NCBI GenBank assembly: GCA_003024175.1
Contig: MDYQ01000673.1
Coordinates: 1-44,573, forward strand
Direction: 5' to 3'
DNA from: Planoprotostelium fungivorum
Taxonomy: Eukaryota; Evosea; Variosea; Cavosteliida; Cavosteliaceae
Length of the DNA: 44,573 bases
How positions within the stretch are numbered: position 1 is the first letter of the stretch; each line of letters opens with the position of its first letter. The translations under genes were made by a program, and so were the position numbers. This document shows, piece by piece, positions 23,301 to 35,300 of the stretch. The notes below the pieces were generated by a model that was given only the letters and a program-made list of their open reading frames with translations, ran no database searches and had not been told where the DNA came from.

Positions 23301-24799
23301 TGGTAACTGCATGAGGATGCGTTGAAGTAGTGATAACAAGAGAAGAAATTTTTCCTCAGATCACAAGTCTTGGCAGTGATGAGGCCTGCGGTCGATGTGA
23401 AGCGATTCGAGCTGATGTTTAAGACAGACAGAGGAGGAAGAGTTGTATCTCTCAAGGGGACTTGTCCACTGAGCTGATTCTGACTCAATCCAAGAGAGGT
23501 CAGACCGGGTAGATTCATCAATGCTCCGGGTATTCCTCCGGTCAATCGATTCTTATCCTGCGAGAATCAATGGAGTGAGAGGAGATATCGACGTTGAGAT
23601 GGGCGTGTGACTCACCAGAAAGACTTGTGTGACGGAAATCAGATTGCCCATACAAGAGGGAATGGTTCCACTCAGTTGATTTGTCCCAAAGTTGAGGAAC
23701 TCAGTGAGATTCGTGAGGTTACCTTCTTCAGTTCAGAGGATGTGGAGAGATGTGACGACGGGCGATCGTGATGACAATTCAAAGATACACACAGACACCC
23801 TCTGGAATCGAACCGTTCAACATATTCTGTCCCATACTGAGCTTTTTTAGCCTGGTCAGTTTTCCCAGAGGAGGAATATTACCCGTCAATTGATTCGTAT
23901 ACTATTCGAATCAACCTCACACGAGAGATTCACTTCACCAATCGTAATTCTACCAGCTTCGTCAGGTCTCCCACGCAAGATGGAATGGAACCAGATAGAC
24001 GGGCATTGTTCACTGTGAATACGGTGAGGTTTGTGAGGCTACCTGAATCAACATCAGATCAGACACATCACGATGTCTCACAGATGGTGTCGGGAATCAT
24101 TCCATTCAGCGTGAAATCCGTGAAGGTGATGTTGATGGGGTAAGTGCTTGAGGTGTCACAGGTCACACCGATATAATCGGTGGAATTGCAGACCTGAAGG
24201 CCAGAGTAAGAAGTCGTACATACCCATATCCGAGCTCACATTCGTTCCGCTCCAATTGATTGAAGGTCCTGTCAATGTTTCAGATGAGAGTATTCCAGAG
24301 CAGTTGAAGAGAATCACCTTTGAAAGCAGTCCATATGACTCTCATGTTTTGGAGGAGAGTCGGGTCGGATGATTGTATTGCATTACAACCTTGCAAGAGA
24401 AGGATGAATAAGAAAAAGGAGGTCAAGCTCTTCTTCGGCTTCGATGTGAGCACATCTGACGTTCCGCTCAAGATGTGTCTCGTCAAATGGAAATAAATGA
24501 GTAGAGCAATGCATGAGAAATAGTTCAGGTAAAACGGAATAGTGAATGACGGTGCCACAGTAGTGTTCCGGTTTTCCTCTGTTGCTGTCCGCTCCGGATT
24601 GGTTGATGGATCACCGACCTATGGCTATCAGATCTTCCTCCGACCGTCTTTACCTCACCTGAGCTTCATTCAAATAGAGGGAATGCCTATTCTCTAGACT
24701 TCTCTCATTGAAGCGATTCTCATCTTCCAGTGTCAGACCCGAGCATCCTCCAATGAATATGAGAAACAGACACAGACTCGAATGCATTCGAGATACCAT
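20363..24799 (-). CDS. Receptor D: LRR-GAIN/GPS-TM-pseudokinase
   Basis: Fourth family member. The first exon starts at the ATG at 24799 (MVSRMHSSLCLFLIFIGGCS). After an intron the frame runs through a Thr-rich stretch into hydrophobic FYLNYFSCIALLIYF, a basic loop, and a signal-like segment ending LLQGCNA, then LLQNMRVIWTAFKGD. LRRs cover about 22480-24200. The GAIN-like region is at 21790-22400 (LLRNATSFDYISLNVSVNVQ). The GPS at 21606-21723 keeps the second cysteine (RDGCQLTV), unlike A-C. The membrane segment is near 21440-21560 (TLIIILVCSIVGGLILILII). N-lobe KIAEGKRGQVWKC, VMVKK; catalytic loop HTAVVPKK (20851-20877); DFG replaced by CLM; C-lobe ends GTDEYQT. The kinase exons are almost the same as those of C, while the LRR part is distinct. 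Confidence 0.78.
21606..21723 (-). other. GPS autoproteolysis motif, receptor D (most canonical)
   Basis: Reads C-K-Y-W-N, W-S-R-D-G-C, C-Q-S-T and HLTNFSIGI. Three of the four canonical GPS cysteines are present (the third-position extra one at codon 21676-21678 is lost in A-C). HL|T codons are at 21625-21633. Confidence 0.85.
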
Positions 24800-24944
24800 G
24801 TTGTTCTCTTCTTCAGCACTCTCGGATACTTTATTCGTCTGGGCATTCTTATCCGCCGCAAACGTCAGGGGTCTGTCTGCAAAGTAACCGGATCGTCCGA
24901 TACAACCATTGTCCCCCTCTAAAACAGAATACTATATCCTTTAT

Positions 24945-26650
24945 TCACGTCTTGTAAAAGAAATCCACGCACAGTGGAATGTGATCTGATGGATGTGATG
25001 GAGAGGGCCAACCCTTCTCCGTGACTTCTGAACTGAGAGGTAAGGTCAACAGAGAATTCTTAGTCAAGCTGGAACTGTGCCACATGTAATCCACCGTAGA
25101 CCTCTGTCCTTTGAAGATGTTCGTGCTGATCCTCTGTATCATCACATCAGATGATGATGATGGTCGGAAGGTGAGATATAGAGAAGATAGACGTAGAACT
25201 CTACCTCTGTGTCTAGCGAATAAGCACTGCTGAGAGTCATTCCGTGAGATAGAGGTACCATCAGCTCTCTCTCCTCCTTCTCTTCTCCCTCTTCTTTTCC
25301 TTCAATCTCTCCTTCGCTTTCTTCCTCTCCCTGCAGATGATTCACTCTCATGAACAGAAGATATCGAATGAATCACTTTTCGATACCTCTTTGATGGTGG
25401 ATCCGTCTTCTCTTCCTTCTCTACCTGCCTGACGATCGTGTGAGAGAACAGAGTCGATGTGTAGCTCACAACTTGTGTATCGATAGAATGTCGCTGATGA
25501 TGTCGGATGTCATCAGCTTCTCGTTGCCATTCCTCCATTGTCCAGACAGTCCGTTCACGTCGGCTGTCTTCAATTGCAACTGACCTGCATAGAATGAGAG
25601 GGAAGAACTCTTCTTCACACTTCACCGGTGGACATGTATTTGACGATCTCAGAATCTGGTGTGCAATTGAAATCTGACGGATACATCAGGTGATGCCATC
25701 ATGGTGTCGCACCTCCACAGATGAGCTGATGGACTCTGCCGTATCCCTCTGAAAAGCTGGCTTCGATTCAATTTCGAAATATCAAAAGAGATCATCACAG
25801 TTTCATCTGCTGGAGGAGGACGGACAATTGGACCAATTTGATGTCTCCTCTCTTTGGATTGAACAAAAGGTGAGTGTTTGCCACGCATATCTTCTCGTGT
25901 TCTCTCTCCTTGTCTTGCAGCAGGAGCAGTATTCCGATATTATCTTTCTTTGACCAACTGATAAGGTCATTACTGCTGATGGTGCATCCATCGATGATCA
26001 CCTCCACTGATAAAGAGAAGAAAATTCGACCCTCTGGTGATCTATGCTCTTGTATCGACTCGATCTCCAAAAGATGAAGCAGCCGTCTGATTTGTCACCG
26101 AGACATCTCTTGTAGATTCCTTCTCGTCTGAGATGAAGGTGGAAGGATTCACTCACCTTCGTAGCTGACCTTGCTCATCTGGTCCAAAAACCAACTCTCG
26201 TCTTGATCATCTATCTCCTGATGCATGATGAGATGGATCGACTCCACCGTATGTCGCACCTGGAGACACACGATGTCTGCATTGAATGATACGATCTGTC
26301 TCAGGAGTTTCTCTCTCCTCTTCTCCCATTCCAACAGATGTGGAGGACAGATGAAAGTTGGATACAAACTCATGTTGTCTCTCAACAGTTTGGGTGATAG
26401 TGTATTATACGAGATGACTTTCAAGATATCTGCATAATGTCAGTCCAGTCGAAATCACAAATTCACCTCTCTGTGGAATTCTCTTCTTTTCGAAATACTC
26501 CCAGTGACGGACACTGGGTCTGTGATGGTGTTGTCTGTGATTCGCGTGATGCCCGGTCGCCTGTTTGATGGTGGGCACTGTCTTCTTTATATCTCTGTCT
26601 TTCACGACTTGTTGTGTGATTTGAGCCTGGGCCCTGGTGGTTGCCTTCAT
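24945..26650 (-). CDS. ANGEL/CCR4-type endonuclease-exonuclease-phosphatase family nuclease
   Basis: A magnesium-dependent nuclease of the CCR4/Nocturnin/ANGEL group, which act in mRNA deadenylation or 2',3'-cyclic phosphate removal. The ATG at 26650 gives a His/Thr-rich leader, then SVRHWEYFEKKRIPQRG, a feature of ANGEL/CCR4 proteins. Spliced motifs in order: VISYNTLSPKLL, ADIVCLQEIDDQDE (catalytic Glu), VANTHLLFNPKRGDIKL, ICGDFNCTPDSEIV (catalytic Asp/Asn, split by an intron with a codon across the junction), GQRSTVDYMW and the terminal PSDHIPL. All the metal and catalytic positions expected for the fold are present. A Lys/Glu-rich insert at about 25260-25480 is unusual. No signal peptide, so probably cytosolic. 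The assignment to ANGEL rather than CCR4 rests on the absence of an N-terminal LRR. Confidence 0.85.
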
Positions 26651-26713
26651 GTCCGAGAATCTGGTGGTTCAATCTCTGAGGATGAATTACAACTGGTCAC
26701 GTACTGAGAAATT

Positions 26714-27072
26714 TCAGGAAGAGTGTACACGCTCCAAAGCTTGGACCAAAGTAACCAAGTGACCTCTTTGAATGACGTGAATGACTTTTGGTCCGCCCAA
26801 TTGAAGTAAAGAGGACATCGTGTTACGCTGCGACAAGATGTTCACCTGCTGCCCCACGTGATGTTCTTCACTGTTCATATTCGAAGTTCAATTGTACACC
26901 ATCGATCGTATACATCCGTTTTCTTCTCTCATCAGCTTCACTACCACACAGAATAGAGAGAAATTCCCCACACCACAAAATTTTGGTTGTAGAGAGCTAG
27001 TTCGTTCTCGGACAACATCGCAACACCCAGCGTTGGGTTACCTCCATAAAGAGGATTAGAACGAAAAGACAT
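26714..27072 (-). CDS. Small unknown protein, exon structure uncertain
   Basis: An ATG at 27072 opens MSFRSNPLYGGNPTLG and continues LSENELALYNQNF. Further exons seem to read ERRKRMYTIDGVQLNFEYE and RNTMSSLLQLGGPKVIHVI to a stop at 26714-26716. The pieces look like protein (balanced composition, no repeats) and each is bounded by plausible GT/AG sites, but I could not join all of them in one consistent frame. It might be an upstream gene or extra 5' exons of the nuclease to its left. I do not recognise the family. Confidence 0.4.
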
Positions 27073-27298
27073 GGTGATACTCGCTCTTTCTCCCTCCCAA
27101 TTACATCATCTGACATCGATGAGTAGCTGACTCTAAGTCTGCAATTTGCAGCGACCATCTTTCTATGCTTTATGTATGTTCGATTGAGCCCTTATGTTTC
27201 GGTGTCGCATCAGTTCTTCACAGGGTGATTTCGTTGACGATCACGTTATAGAAATGTGACGTCTGACTTTCAACAGACTCTATTTCTGTCTGCCACCG

Positions 27299-28919
27299 AT
27301 GCAGGACGATGAAATAGAAGACAAGTCGAATCGAAATCGTAAGATGTAAGTGGATTCTTGCATTCTAGCTGGTAATGACAGCGAGCAGAAAGAAGAAGGA
27401 GGAAAGTGACGACAGGGGTACGGTGAAGATGTCGCAGGTGAAGCTTGTCAAACAACCAATCACACTCCAATCACATACCAGATCGAGGATAATCGTCTGT
27501 TCAAACACCTCTTCTGGGACAATTTCGATCACCTCGTTCTCATCTTCATCGTCCTCCTCTTCAACTTTTTCATCACCGAGTTCTGGTCATGTATCATCGA
27601 GGACCAATCATCTCTCAACACGGCCCTCCTCTTATTCGCCATGTTCTATTCCCTCACAGTAATGACCGCTCTGGTGGGCCATTCTGGACCGCAAGGCATC
27701 ACGACTCGAATGTTCGCCGGAGTCACTGTGGGCTCTACCATCTTGGCCTTTGGCGTGTTGGACGTTCTAGAAGGTTACACGACGTTCGGGGGAGACCTGA
27801 GACAAGGCTTTCACGATTTTCAGCAAAATTTGAGCCAATATTCGACAGAGAATTTCGATGCAAGGTGATATCATCATCTTTTCATCATCATACGATCGTC
27901 AATCTACGATCATCATCACACGATCATCATCACGCGCTTGACTTAGAGGATAACAGCATCGATATCACTTACTCCACCTTCCGTCTCATCATCGCCATCT
28001 TCTCTGGACTGTTGGGAGGTGTCCTCTTCTTCTCTGTCCTTCGTTACGTCAGGAGCTATCACGAGATCAATTCGTACCGACCAGACGATTGGCCCACGAA
28101 ACTGTCTCATTTCTGTTTCGTCATTCCATTCATTGTCGTCTGGTTTTGGATCGAACCCTTCAGAAAGGTATAGTTCTATCATCCTATTCCTCTTCTGAAG
28201 CAATGCAGGTGATGGTGGAGAGGATCACCTATTATTTCCCGTGAGTGGTCCATTCTGTGCCATCGTGCTTCGATGATGATGATGACGATCACGTGATGAT
28301 GTGCAACAGGAGCTTCCGCGATGAGACGTTGACTGTGATGCAATTCTACTTCATATTCATCTTCTGCTTCTGTCAGTTCTTACTGATCAGGTATTCCATC
28401 TCATCACAGAATTAAATACTGAAAGAAGAACGTAGAGCGTATCTGGAAGCATTCCTCGCGACAGGAACTGTTTGGTCAGAAGTGAAGTCCCCTCCAAAGA
28501 GTGTGGGATGGACGAGAATGGCCGTACGATTCAAGGTGAAACGCTCATATACATCACATCATCGCACATGATCAAACGTCATCACATGTGTGACATCCAA
28601 ACAGATCGTCAGCCTCTACACCGGAGTTGTCACCGTGGCCTGTCAGTTCCTCGCTCCGGCCGTTCTCATCCTCTCCTTCCTCTTCTTCTGGAAGCTGAGG
28701 GGCATCGCCCACATCTCCACCCTGCCCTACTGCGTTCCCAGCGTTTCTCCGGAGGAAGGCATGAGACTCTTCTCCGTGACCTTCTATCGTGGCCTCTTCT
28801 CCTTCTTCGTGTGGTGGACTATGGCACTGTGGTCTCTCTTCTCCGGTGCCGCTTATTACTTTGAGAGGGACAACAACGTCTTCTCTGCTCTCGAGAGCCC
28901 ACCGCAGAAGGTTCAATAA
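27299..28919 (+). CDS. TMEM161-like polytopic membrane protein
   Basis: A multi-pass membrane protein. The ATG at 27299 gives an acidic/basic leader; after an intron the Lys-rich RKKKEESDDR segment follows. Membrane segments include LVLIFIVLLFNFFITEFW, ALLLFAMFYSLTVMTALVGH, LIIAIFSGLLGGVLFF, HFCFVIPFIVVWFW, VMQFYFIFIFCFCQFLLI, VACQFLAPAVLILSFLFFW and FFVWWTMALWSLFSGA. The order of features (SLTVMTALVGHSG, then PFIVVWFWIEP, then AYLEAFLATGT, then VSLYTGVVTVACQFLAPAVL) matches my memory of the TMEM161A/B family, conserved from protists to animals. Introns are short and include 28168-28208. The exact first introns are uncertain. A different polytopic family is possible. Confidence 0.65.
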
Positions 28920-29055
28920 AGTTTCAAATTCGAACTCTTTATAAACAGAATGATCCAGTGCCTCTATGCTACTCAAGGTGACGCCTGTCTCTGGCTGGGC
29001 TCACACTCCAACGACTTTTTCCACCGTTCAGAGGAATCTATATGGGATCAGTCTC

Positions 29056-31689
29056 TCATCGTCTCATCGTCTTCTCACCGAGGACTTCCATTTCATCCAA
29101 TTTGAGCTGCATCGTGATGTCCTCTCTGATGTCGTAGGGGACGGTCTGTTGGTAGTGGATGTCCCTCAGGATGGGTGTGATGATCCTCAATTTCTCCAAG
29201 TTGATCCTTCCCTCGATTCGGCTCTCGTGCACCTCTTCCACTACCGTCAAGTCTTTCAGAGACAAGGCTGTCGTCGTTCAGTTTCGATTCATCGTGATAG
29301 AAGAAGGTATGACGGTAGATTGTGATGGAAATAGAAAGACTGACCGAAATAAGGGTTCATGGGTAATTCGGTTCTCATCTGCACGTTCCTCAAGTTTTGA
29401 TGATTCATGTCCAAGTCCAACGCTTTCTCCAAAGTTGCGTAGGCTTGCTTGTACTTCCGCGGTAGTTTCTACCTCAACTGAATACTCTCTCCTCCATCAT
29501 CCATCTCACCTCCCACGTCTTTGTCAACCGAGAGATCTCTCTGGCGTTGATTCCAAGGTAGAGCTCCATGCTCGTGTTGAAATTATTCATCTCCAAACAC
29601 TTGGAGGCCAATCGAATGAGTTTACCCAAGATCTTGACTCTCTTGCTGATATCTGTGGCCGAAACAATGACGGATCCCACCCAGAAGGTGACCTTTCTTC
29701 TTCAGTTTTCGTCGAATTTCGACGGGAAATTCACCTTGTTGAAATTGTCGATGTACTGTTTCACGTTCGGTGATGCCTGATCACGATCAGCTCCGATGAT
29801 TCGTGGAGAATCCGTGGAGAAAGGATGGGAGACCCACTCTATCGTCCGGGGAATCCCATCTCTTACTGATGAGCTCGTCCATTTTGATGGAGCAGAAGGT
29901 GCGATGCTCCCACAGGGTGATCTGCTGCGCTAGAACGTCCATCTTGTTTCCCAACAGGTCCAAATTCTTGTCCGATTTCTCCAGGCTGTCATCTTTGCTG
30001 TTGGTCAGCTTCGATTTTGCCTTGGCCAAGAGTGACTTCGGTCTCTCGTTCTTCTTCCCTATGTGGCAGCTGATCTGTCTCCCTTCAGTTCTCCTCTCAC
30101 CATTATTTGAACCCTCACTCCGTGCAGGAAATTGAACATCGAAATCTTCTCGCTGATGTACTCTGGATAATGACTCTGATTCCTCTTCAGAATGACATCC
30201 ACCTCTGCCTGTATGGCCTATTCTCCGTCAATATCTCCCAGATCACTCGTCTCACCGTCTTGTAATCCTGCCCGTCGGGCTCGTTCAGGAAGGCCAGCAG
30301 CTGATTTGCCAACTCGTTCGTCTCGTCGGGAGCACCTCTCAGACCAAATTGGAAATCGGTGGAAATCATTCTCACCCACAGACTCACGATCTGTGCCACC
30401 CAGAAGCGACTGCCGGTACCGTTCCATCTACAACGGTCATTCAAATGGAACGTTGTAGATGACTCACCCGTTCAGTAGCTGTCGGAAGACTTCTTTGGCG
30501 GTCATGTGGTAGCGGTAGCCGTACAAGAAACTATCCACGTACTCCGGTTCTGATGACGTCATCGATTGTACGTGGATTTAAGGTTTAAAATCTCACCCTG
30601 CAGGGTGCAGTACGGCTCGTTCAACAGATAGTTGAAAGCGTCCTCAGAATTACAGTTCTTCACCCTCCCCAAATCATCCAACTGTTTCGACTCAGTTTCC
30701 TCTCTATCGTCTGACGATTTACTTGAACTTCACCGGAGCGTGTGACAGAGCTCATGTCTTTTCTCGATCGTCTCCTCATCAAGATCTGGGCACTGGTCGA
30801 TGCGGTGATGCTCTTTCTGGCGGCCCTCAGATCGGAGGCAGTCATCTTCATCTGAAAGGCTTGGACGCCGGTTGGCATGTTGGTGCGTGAGTTGTTGAAG
30901 ATGGAGCCTTTTGTCATGAAACTCTGGATGCGGGAGTATCTCTTCAGTTTGGGACTGTTCTGGACTTCTGAGGGTCTCAACGATTCGAAAAAATTGGGAT
31001 CGCTGGAAGATGGGTCAGCGAGAGGAGGTGATGATGTTGAGAACCTGCTGCCGTCTTGGAGGCGAAGGCGATCTGCATCTGAATCGGATATTGTCTTGAG
31101 AAGGGCGACGTTGGATGAGGCATCTGTGAGATGGTCGATATGGGCAGCGAGATGTGATATCACAAAAGCCTTACGAGGAGATCGAGGTGGAGACGATGCC
31201 TCCTGATTTATCTTTGTGGTTATATTGTTGATTGCAATTGGCGTCGTTTTACTGTAATGGATTGGTTTGTTCTGATGGTGTTGCTCGACTCGAAGAGACT
31301 GGCATGTCTCAATCATCGAACGAGACGATGAATCGACACCCACCGCTCGAAGTTGGGGCGTCGTCGTCAAGTTGCAGGAGTTTCGACTGATGGTGAGATA
31401 CAGTGCCGTTGATTTCTTGATGAAATCATCTGGGCTCTGCCAACTGTTCAATACTATAGCACTGGAGGATCTGCAATGGAGATCTATCAGCGTCGCAAAT
31501 ATCATAACCCGCCTACCTCCATCGTAATCGAGGAGTCGACGAAGAAAGTGGGGGTAACGGTGTCACATTTCCATCACTCTTCTTCTGGGGGCCGACCGAT
31601 GCGGACAGCTGGTCGATTCGCGGTTGTTCCATCGTCTTTCTGTGCCCTCTCTGGGTCTTCTCCTCCAGACGGAGTCTTGCGCTCATCAT
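29056..31689 (-). CDS. Ras-family guanine nucleotide exchange factor (RasGEF)
   Basis: Catalyses GDP release from Ras-like GTPases. The ATG at 31689 (MMSARLRLEEKTQRGHRK) begins a long disordered Ser/Thr-rich N-terminus of about 300 residues. A 45-nt intron joins LRW to RSSSAIVLNSW. Next comes a RasGEFN-like region (AFNYLLNEPYCTLQ; EPEYVDSFLYGYRYHMTAKEV) and the CDC25 domain: MDVLAQQITLWEHRTFCSIK, then SDISKRVKILGKLIRLASKC-like sequence, NNFNTSMELYLGINAREISR, LTKTWE, SLKDLTVVEEV and the final QLKLDEMEVLG. These match the conserved structural blocks of CDC25-type GEFs. RasGEFs with RasGEFN domains are abundant in amoebozoans and absent from land plants. It converges with the TMEM161-like gene, with 136 bp between the stops. 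Confidence 0.85.
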
Positions 31690-32322
31690 GATTGACCTCC
31701 CCTGGCCTGCCTCTGATGGCTGTACCTCGCGGAACACAGATTTTGAGCGGCGGTCACTTTTTATTTCTCCCTTCAGCTGGAGACAAACACAAACGAGCTC
31801 TTATCCGTCAGACTGCATCGGAAAAATTATGTCTTCGCCCGAGTGTATGGATGGATGACACTATCACAGCGTCTTCGTGTGGATATAGAAGCGACCTCCA
31901 GAGAAAGGAGGAGATTCAGATTGGGGTTGCTCTATTATTAAGGATGGACGATGGGGTACGCGTGGACAAGCCGATCATTCTCCACCGCCCTGTGCGTGAG
32001 TCTTACGAGGTGAAAAGTCGGCGGATAAGGTCTATTTTCGGCTTCGTAACCTGGCAAAATGTTTCTCTACCTCGCCTCTATCAGATTGCGTGATCTATTA
32101 TTATGGCCCGTTTGAGAAAGAGAAGAGAAGCAGGGGTGTCCCAATCTCCGACACACGACATGTGTGTGAGATGGTGGATTCTATTCTATCCAAGAGTGTG
32201 GGACTGACCCCGCTCATCAGATATGATGCATTTCTGCGCATTGAAGAACACATATGATGCATGATGCATCCGACAGCAGTTCAATACATACAGACGATCC
32301 ATTTATCTACAAGAGCCATTTC
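31690..32322. other. Intergenic region between RasGEF and the LRR kinase
   Basis: About 630 bp between two minus-strand genes. It should contain the RasGEF promoter and the 3' UTR of the LRR kinase. A 133-codon plus-strand frame at 31692-32093 starts on TTG and has no recognisable content, so I do not call it a gene. Confidence 0.45.
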
Positions 32323-35300
32323 CTAGGCACTAGAACCATTGTTATGATACGAAGACACATCCGCAGGTGTCCACGGTGCCCTCCGCTTCAGATTCTGATC
32401 ACATATCGTTCTGATGGCATCATCACTGAGGACCTCCTCCTCCACCAACTCCGTATCGTATTCTCCCTCTCCCTCTTCATACTCCCCGACAGTTCCGTGG
32501 ACGTAAGGCTCTGGAAGCTCTTCTTCATGTGCATATCCTTCGTCTCTCAGCGCAGTGTCTTCTGTCTGTGCCTCCCTGGCGGTCTCCATCTCCATCTGAG
32601 CTCTCAGTATGCTCCTGATCTCTTCGAATTCGGGCCTCTGCATCCGATCGGCCAGCCAGCATCCTGAGAGAATGAGATGATGTCGTGGCATGGTACTATG
32701 AGCGATGATGGATGGTGATGTGATGATGACCGTCACGCACTCTCCATGATCTCTGCGATGAGCAGAGGGCAATCGTCGGGTATGGACAGACGTTCGTCTT
32801 TATGAACCACTCGAATCGCAGCATCGACGGCGGAACATTCCGCCCAAGGCTGTGATGGGTCAGGAGATATCGAACGACCATTTCTCTATCTTCACCTCTC
32901 TCACTTCGAAGATCTCCCATATGACTACACCAAAGGAGAACACGTCAGATTTCGTTGAGTATTCTCTAGATCGAATAGCCTCCTGACTTGTATCAGAATG
33001 AAAGATTCTCATTTGTATGGACACAAACTCACGGGTGACATCCATTTGAGTGGGCCCACTGAGATCTAGTTAGAACACGTACCTTGTCTCTCCTCTCACC
33101 TTTCGACTGCGTCTGAGAGGCTTCATCCGTGTTCTCTTGTTCTCTGCTCAATCCAAAATCAGCCACCTTAGCTTCCAAGTGTTTGTTCAACTGTACACGT
33201 CAGCTTATTCTCTCTCTTTCACTCACCAGTATGTTTCTAACGGCCAAATCTCGATGGATGATCTGTCTTGGTCAATTTCACGTCGAATGTAACCATTCAC
33301 CTTCTCTTTGTGGAGGTGAAGCATTCCCAATGCAATTTCACCGATGAACTTCAATTTGTCTTCCAGTGAGCAATAGTTCCTACGTAAATACGTGTACAAT
33401 GAACCTCCCGCGCAGAATTCTGAGACACGATGAGCGGTCGAATCGATCTAAAGATAGATCACCCGTGATCAAGCTGAGGGGCTGAGGAGGGAAGGTCATT
33501 CCCACGAAAGTGACTATATTTGGATGACTCTTCAGACCTTGCAGGATAGACACCTATCTCCTCTCAATTTCCCCTCTCTCCTCTTCCTCACCTCGTGCAG
33601 GAAATCTTTCAGCTGCCTCTGTGTCACAAACTCTGCACGGATCTGTTTCACGGCCACTTGTGTATCTCTCCACTGTCCACGGTAGACGATACCTATCGAT
33701 GTCAGCTCCTTCTCCCTCTCGCTCATTCACCGAACGCTCCAGATCCGATCTGTCAGACGTCAGTGGACGTCACATCGATGAGAAAGATCACGTGTTCCAT
33801 GTCCTTCAGCTCGTCGAAATCGATGATGGATTTCTTGATGGTGGCCGTGTTGAGTTGTGTGATGTCCACCATGGCGTATTGACTCATCGCAGCCCTCCTC
33901 TTCAGATACTTTGGTAAGAAGATAGCGATGACGATGATGCAGAAGCTGATACCACCTGCAATTCATCGTGAACTCGATGTCGATGACATCGTGATGTGAC
34001 TCACCCATCACTCCAAAGAAGATGTGTTTGATGCTCAAGTGACGTGCATCGGCATCCAAATCCATCGCAATCTCACCGACGGGGGCCAGGAGTAAGATAC
34101 CCACCGTCTCGTATTCTTCACGTGTGATCTCTTTCAGTATGGCCACCGTGTCTTCCACCGATCCCTCGTTCATGCTGCCCTCTGTACCCGGATACACATC
34201 AATCGTAGCTATGACGCTTCCCCTCCTGATGCATCGCATCAGCATCTCATCGACGATGTGTCTTCACCTGGTGGAGTTGACGTTCAATCTCGTCTGTGTG
34301 ATGTTTCCGAGTTGAGAGAGGGAGCGAAGGAAGAGAGAGTGATCGAAGAGGGAATAGTCCATGTCCGTGTGGTAGATGATCTGTTGTACACTCTGGTCTC
34401 CCATGGCAACACAAGTACTGTTACACCTCGTGATGTAATCCCAAGATATCGGACATCTCAGTGGATTTCCCTCTGATGTGCAAGTGACATCCTCAGGGAG
34501 TGAAAACTGAAACGTGTCATCGTGATGGATGAGAGAATGATCGAATGGATCACCTGTCTGGCGTGAGATATGTTGTTGTGAGAGATGTCCAACACTTTCA
34601 TCTTCACGTTTCCCTCGAAGGAAGGGATCCTGTCCGTCAGTGCATTGTGACTGACGTTCAATCGTTGTAGATGAGGTAGACCGGAGAAATCCGGCAATTG
34701 TCCGTCGATGCGATTGTTGCTGATGTCCACCTTACTTCGGTGAGTCTCACGGACTTCACGAGAGTCTCACCTCTATCAACTTCTTTCGGTTGAAGAGAGA
34801 AGGGAGTTGACCGGCGAAACGGTTGTTACTCAGCCTCAGAATCGAAATGGAGAGCAGATGAGAGACAAAGTTCACGTCACCTTCGAAATCATTGTGACTC
34901 AGATCCAATACCTATCACACGTCAATTCTCCTCCTTCATCTCTCCTCACCTTTGGATCACTCGCCAGACTAGAGATGGTTCCGTTCAAACGATTGTGGCT
35001 CAATTGAATGTTGGTGAGATAGCGTAGAGAGAAGAAGGATGGAGGTACAGAGCCGTAGATGAAATTATGAGATAGATCCAAAGAGGAGAGGTAGTGGCCG
35101 ATACCTTCAGGCATGACGGCTGATATCCGATTGTGACTGAGATCTAACGTGTTGAGGTCGTTCATCGATGAAAGGAATTCGAGAGAATCCGCAGTCAGCT
35201 GTCAAAGTCAATCAGAGTGAATGGGGCGTTGTAGATGGATGGACCCACGTCATTTTGGCTGAGGCCCAATTTCATGAGACGCGTCAGATTTCCTGCCTCG

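Noticed and set aside
31692-32093. 133-codon plus-strand frame between RasGEF and the LRR kinase
   Set aside because: It begins on TTG, has no recognisable motif, and lies over the promoter of the RasGEF gene. I judge it to be chance.
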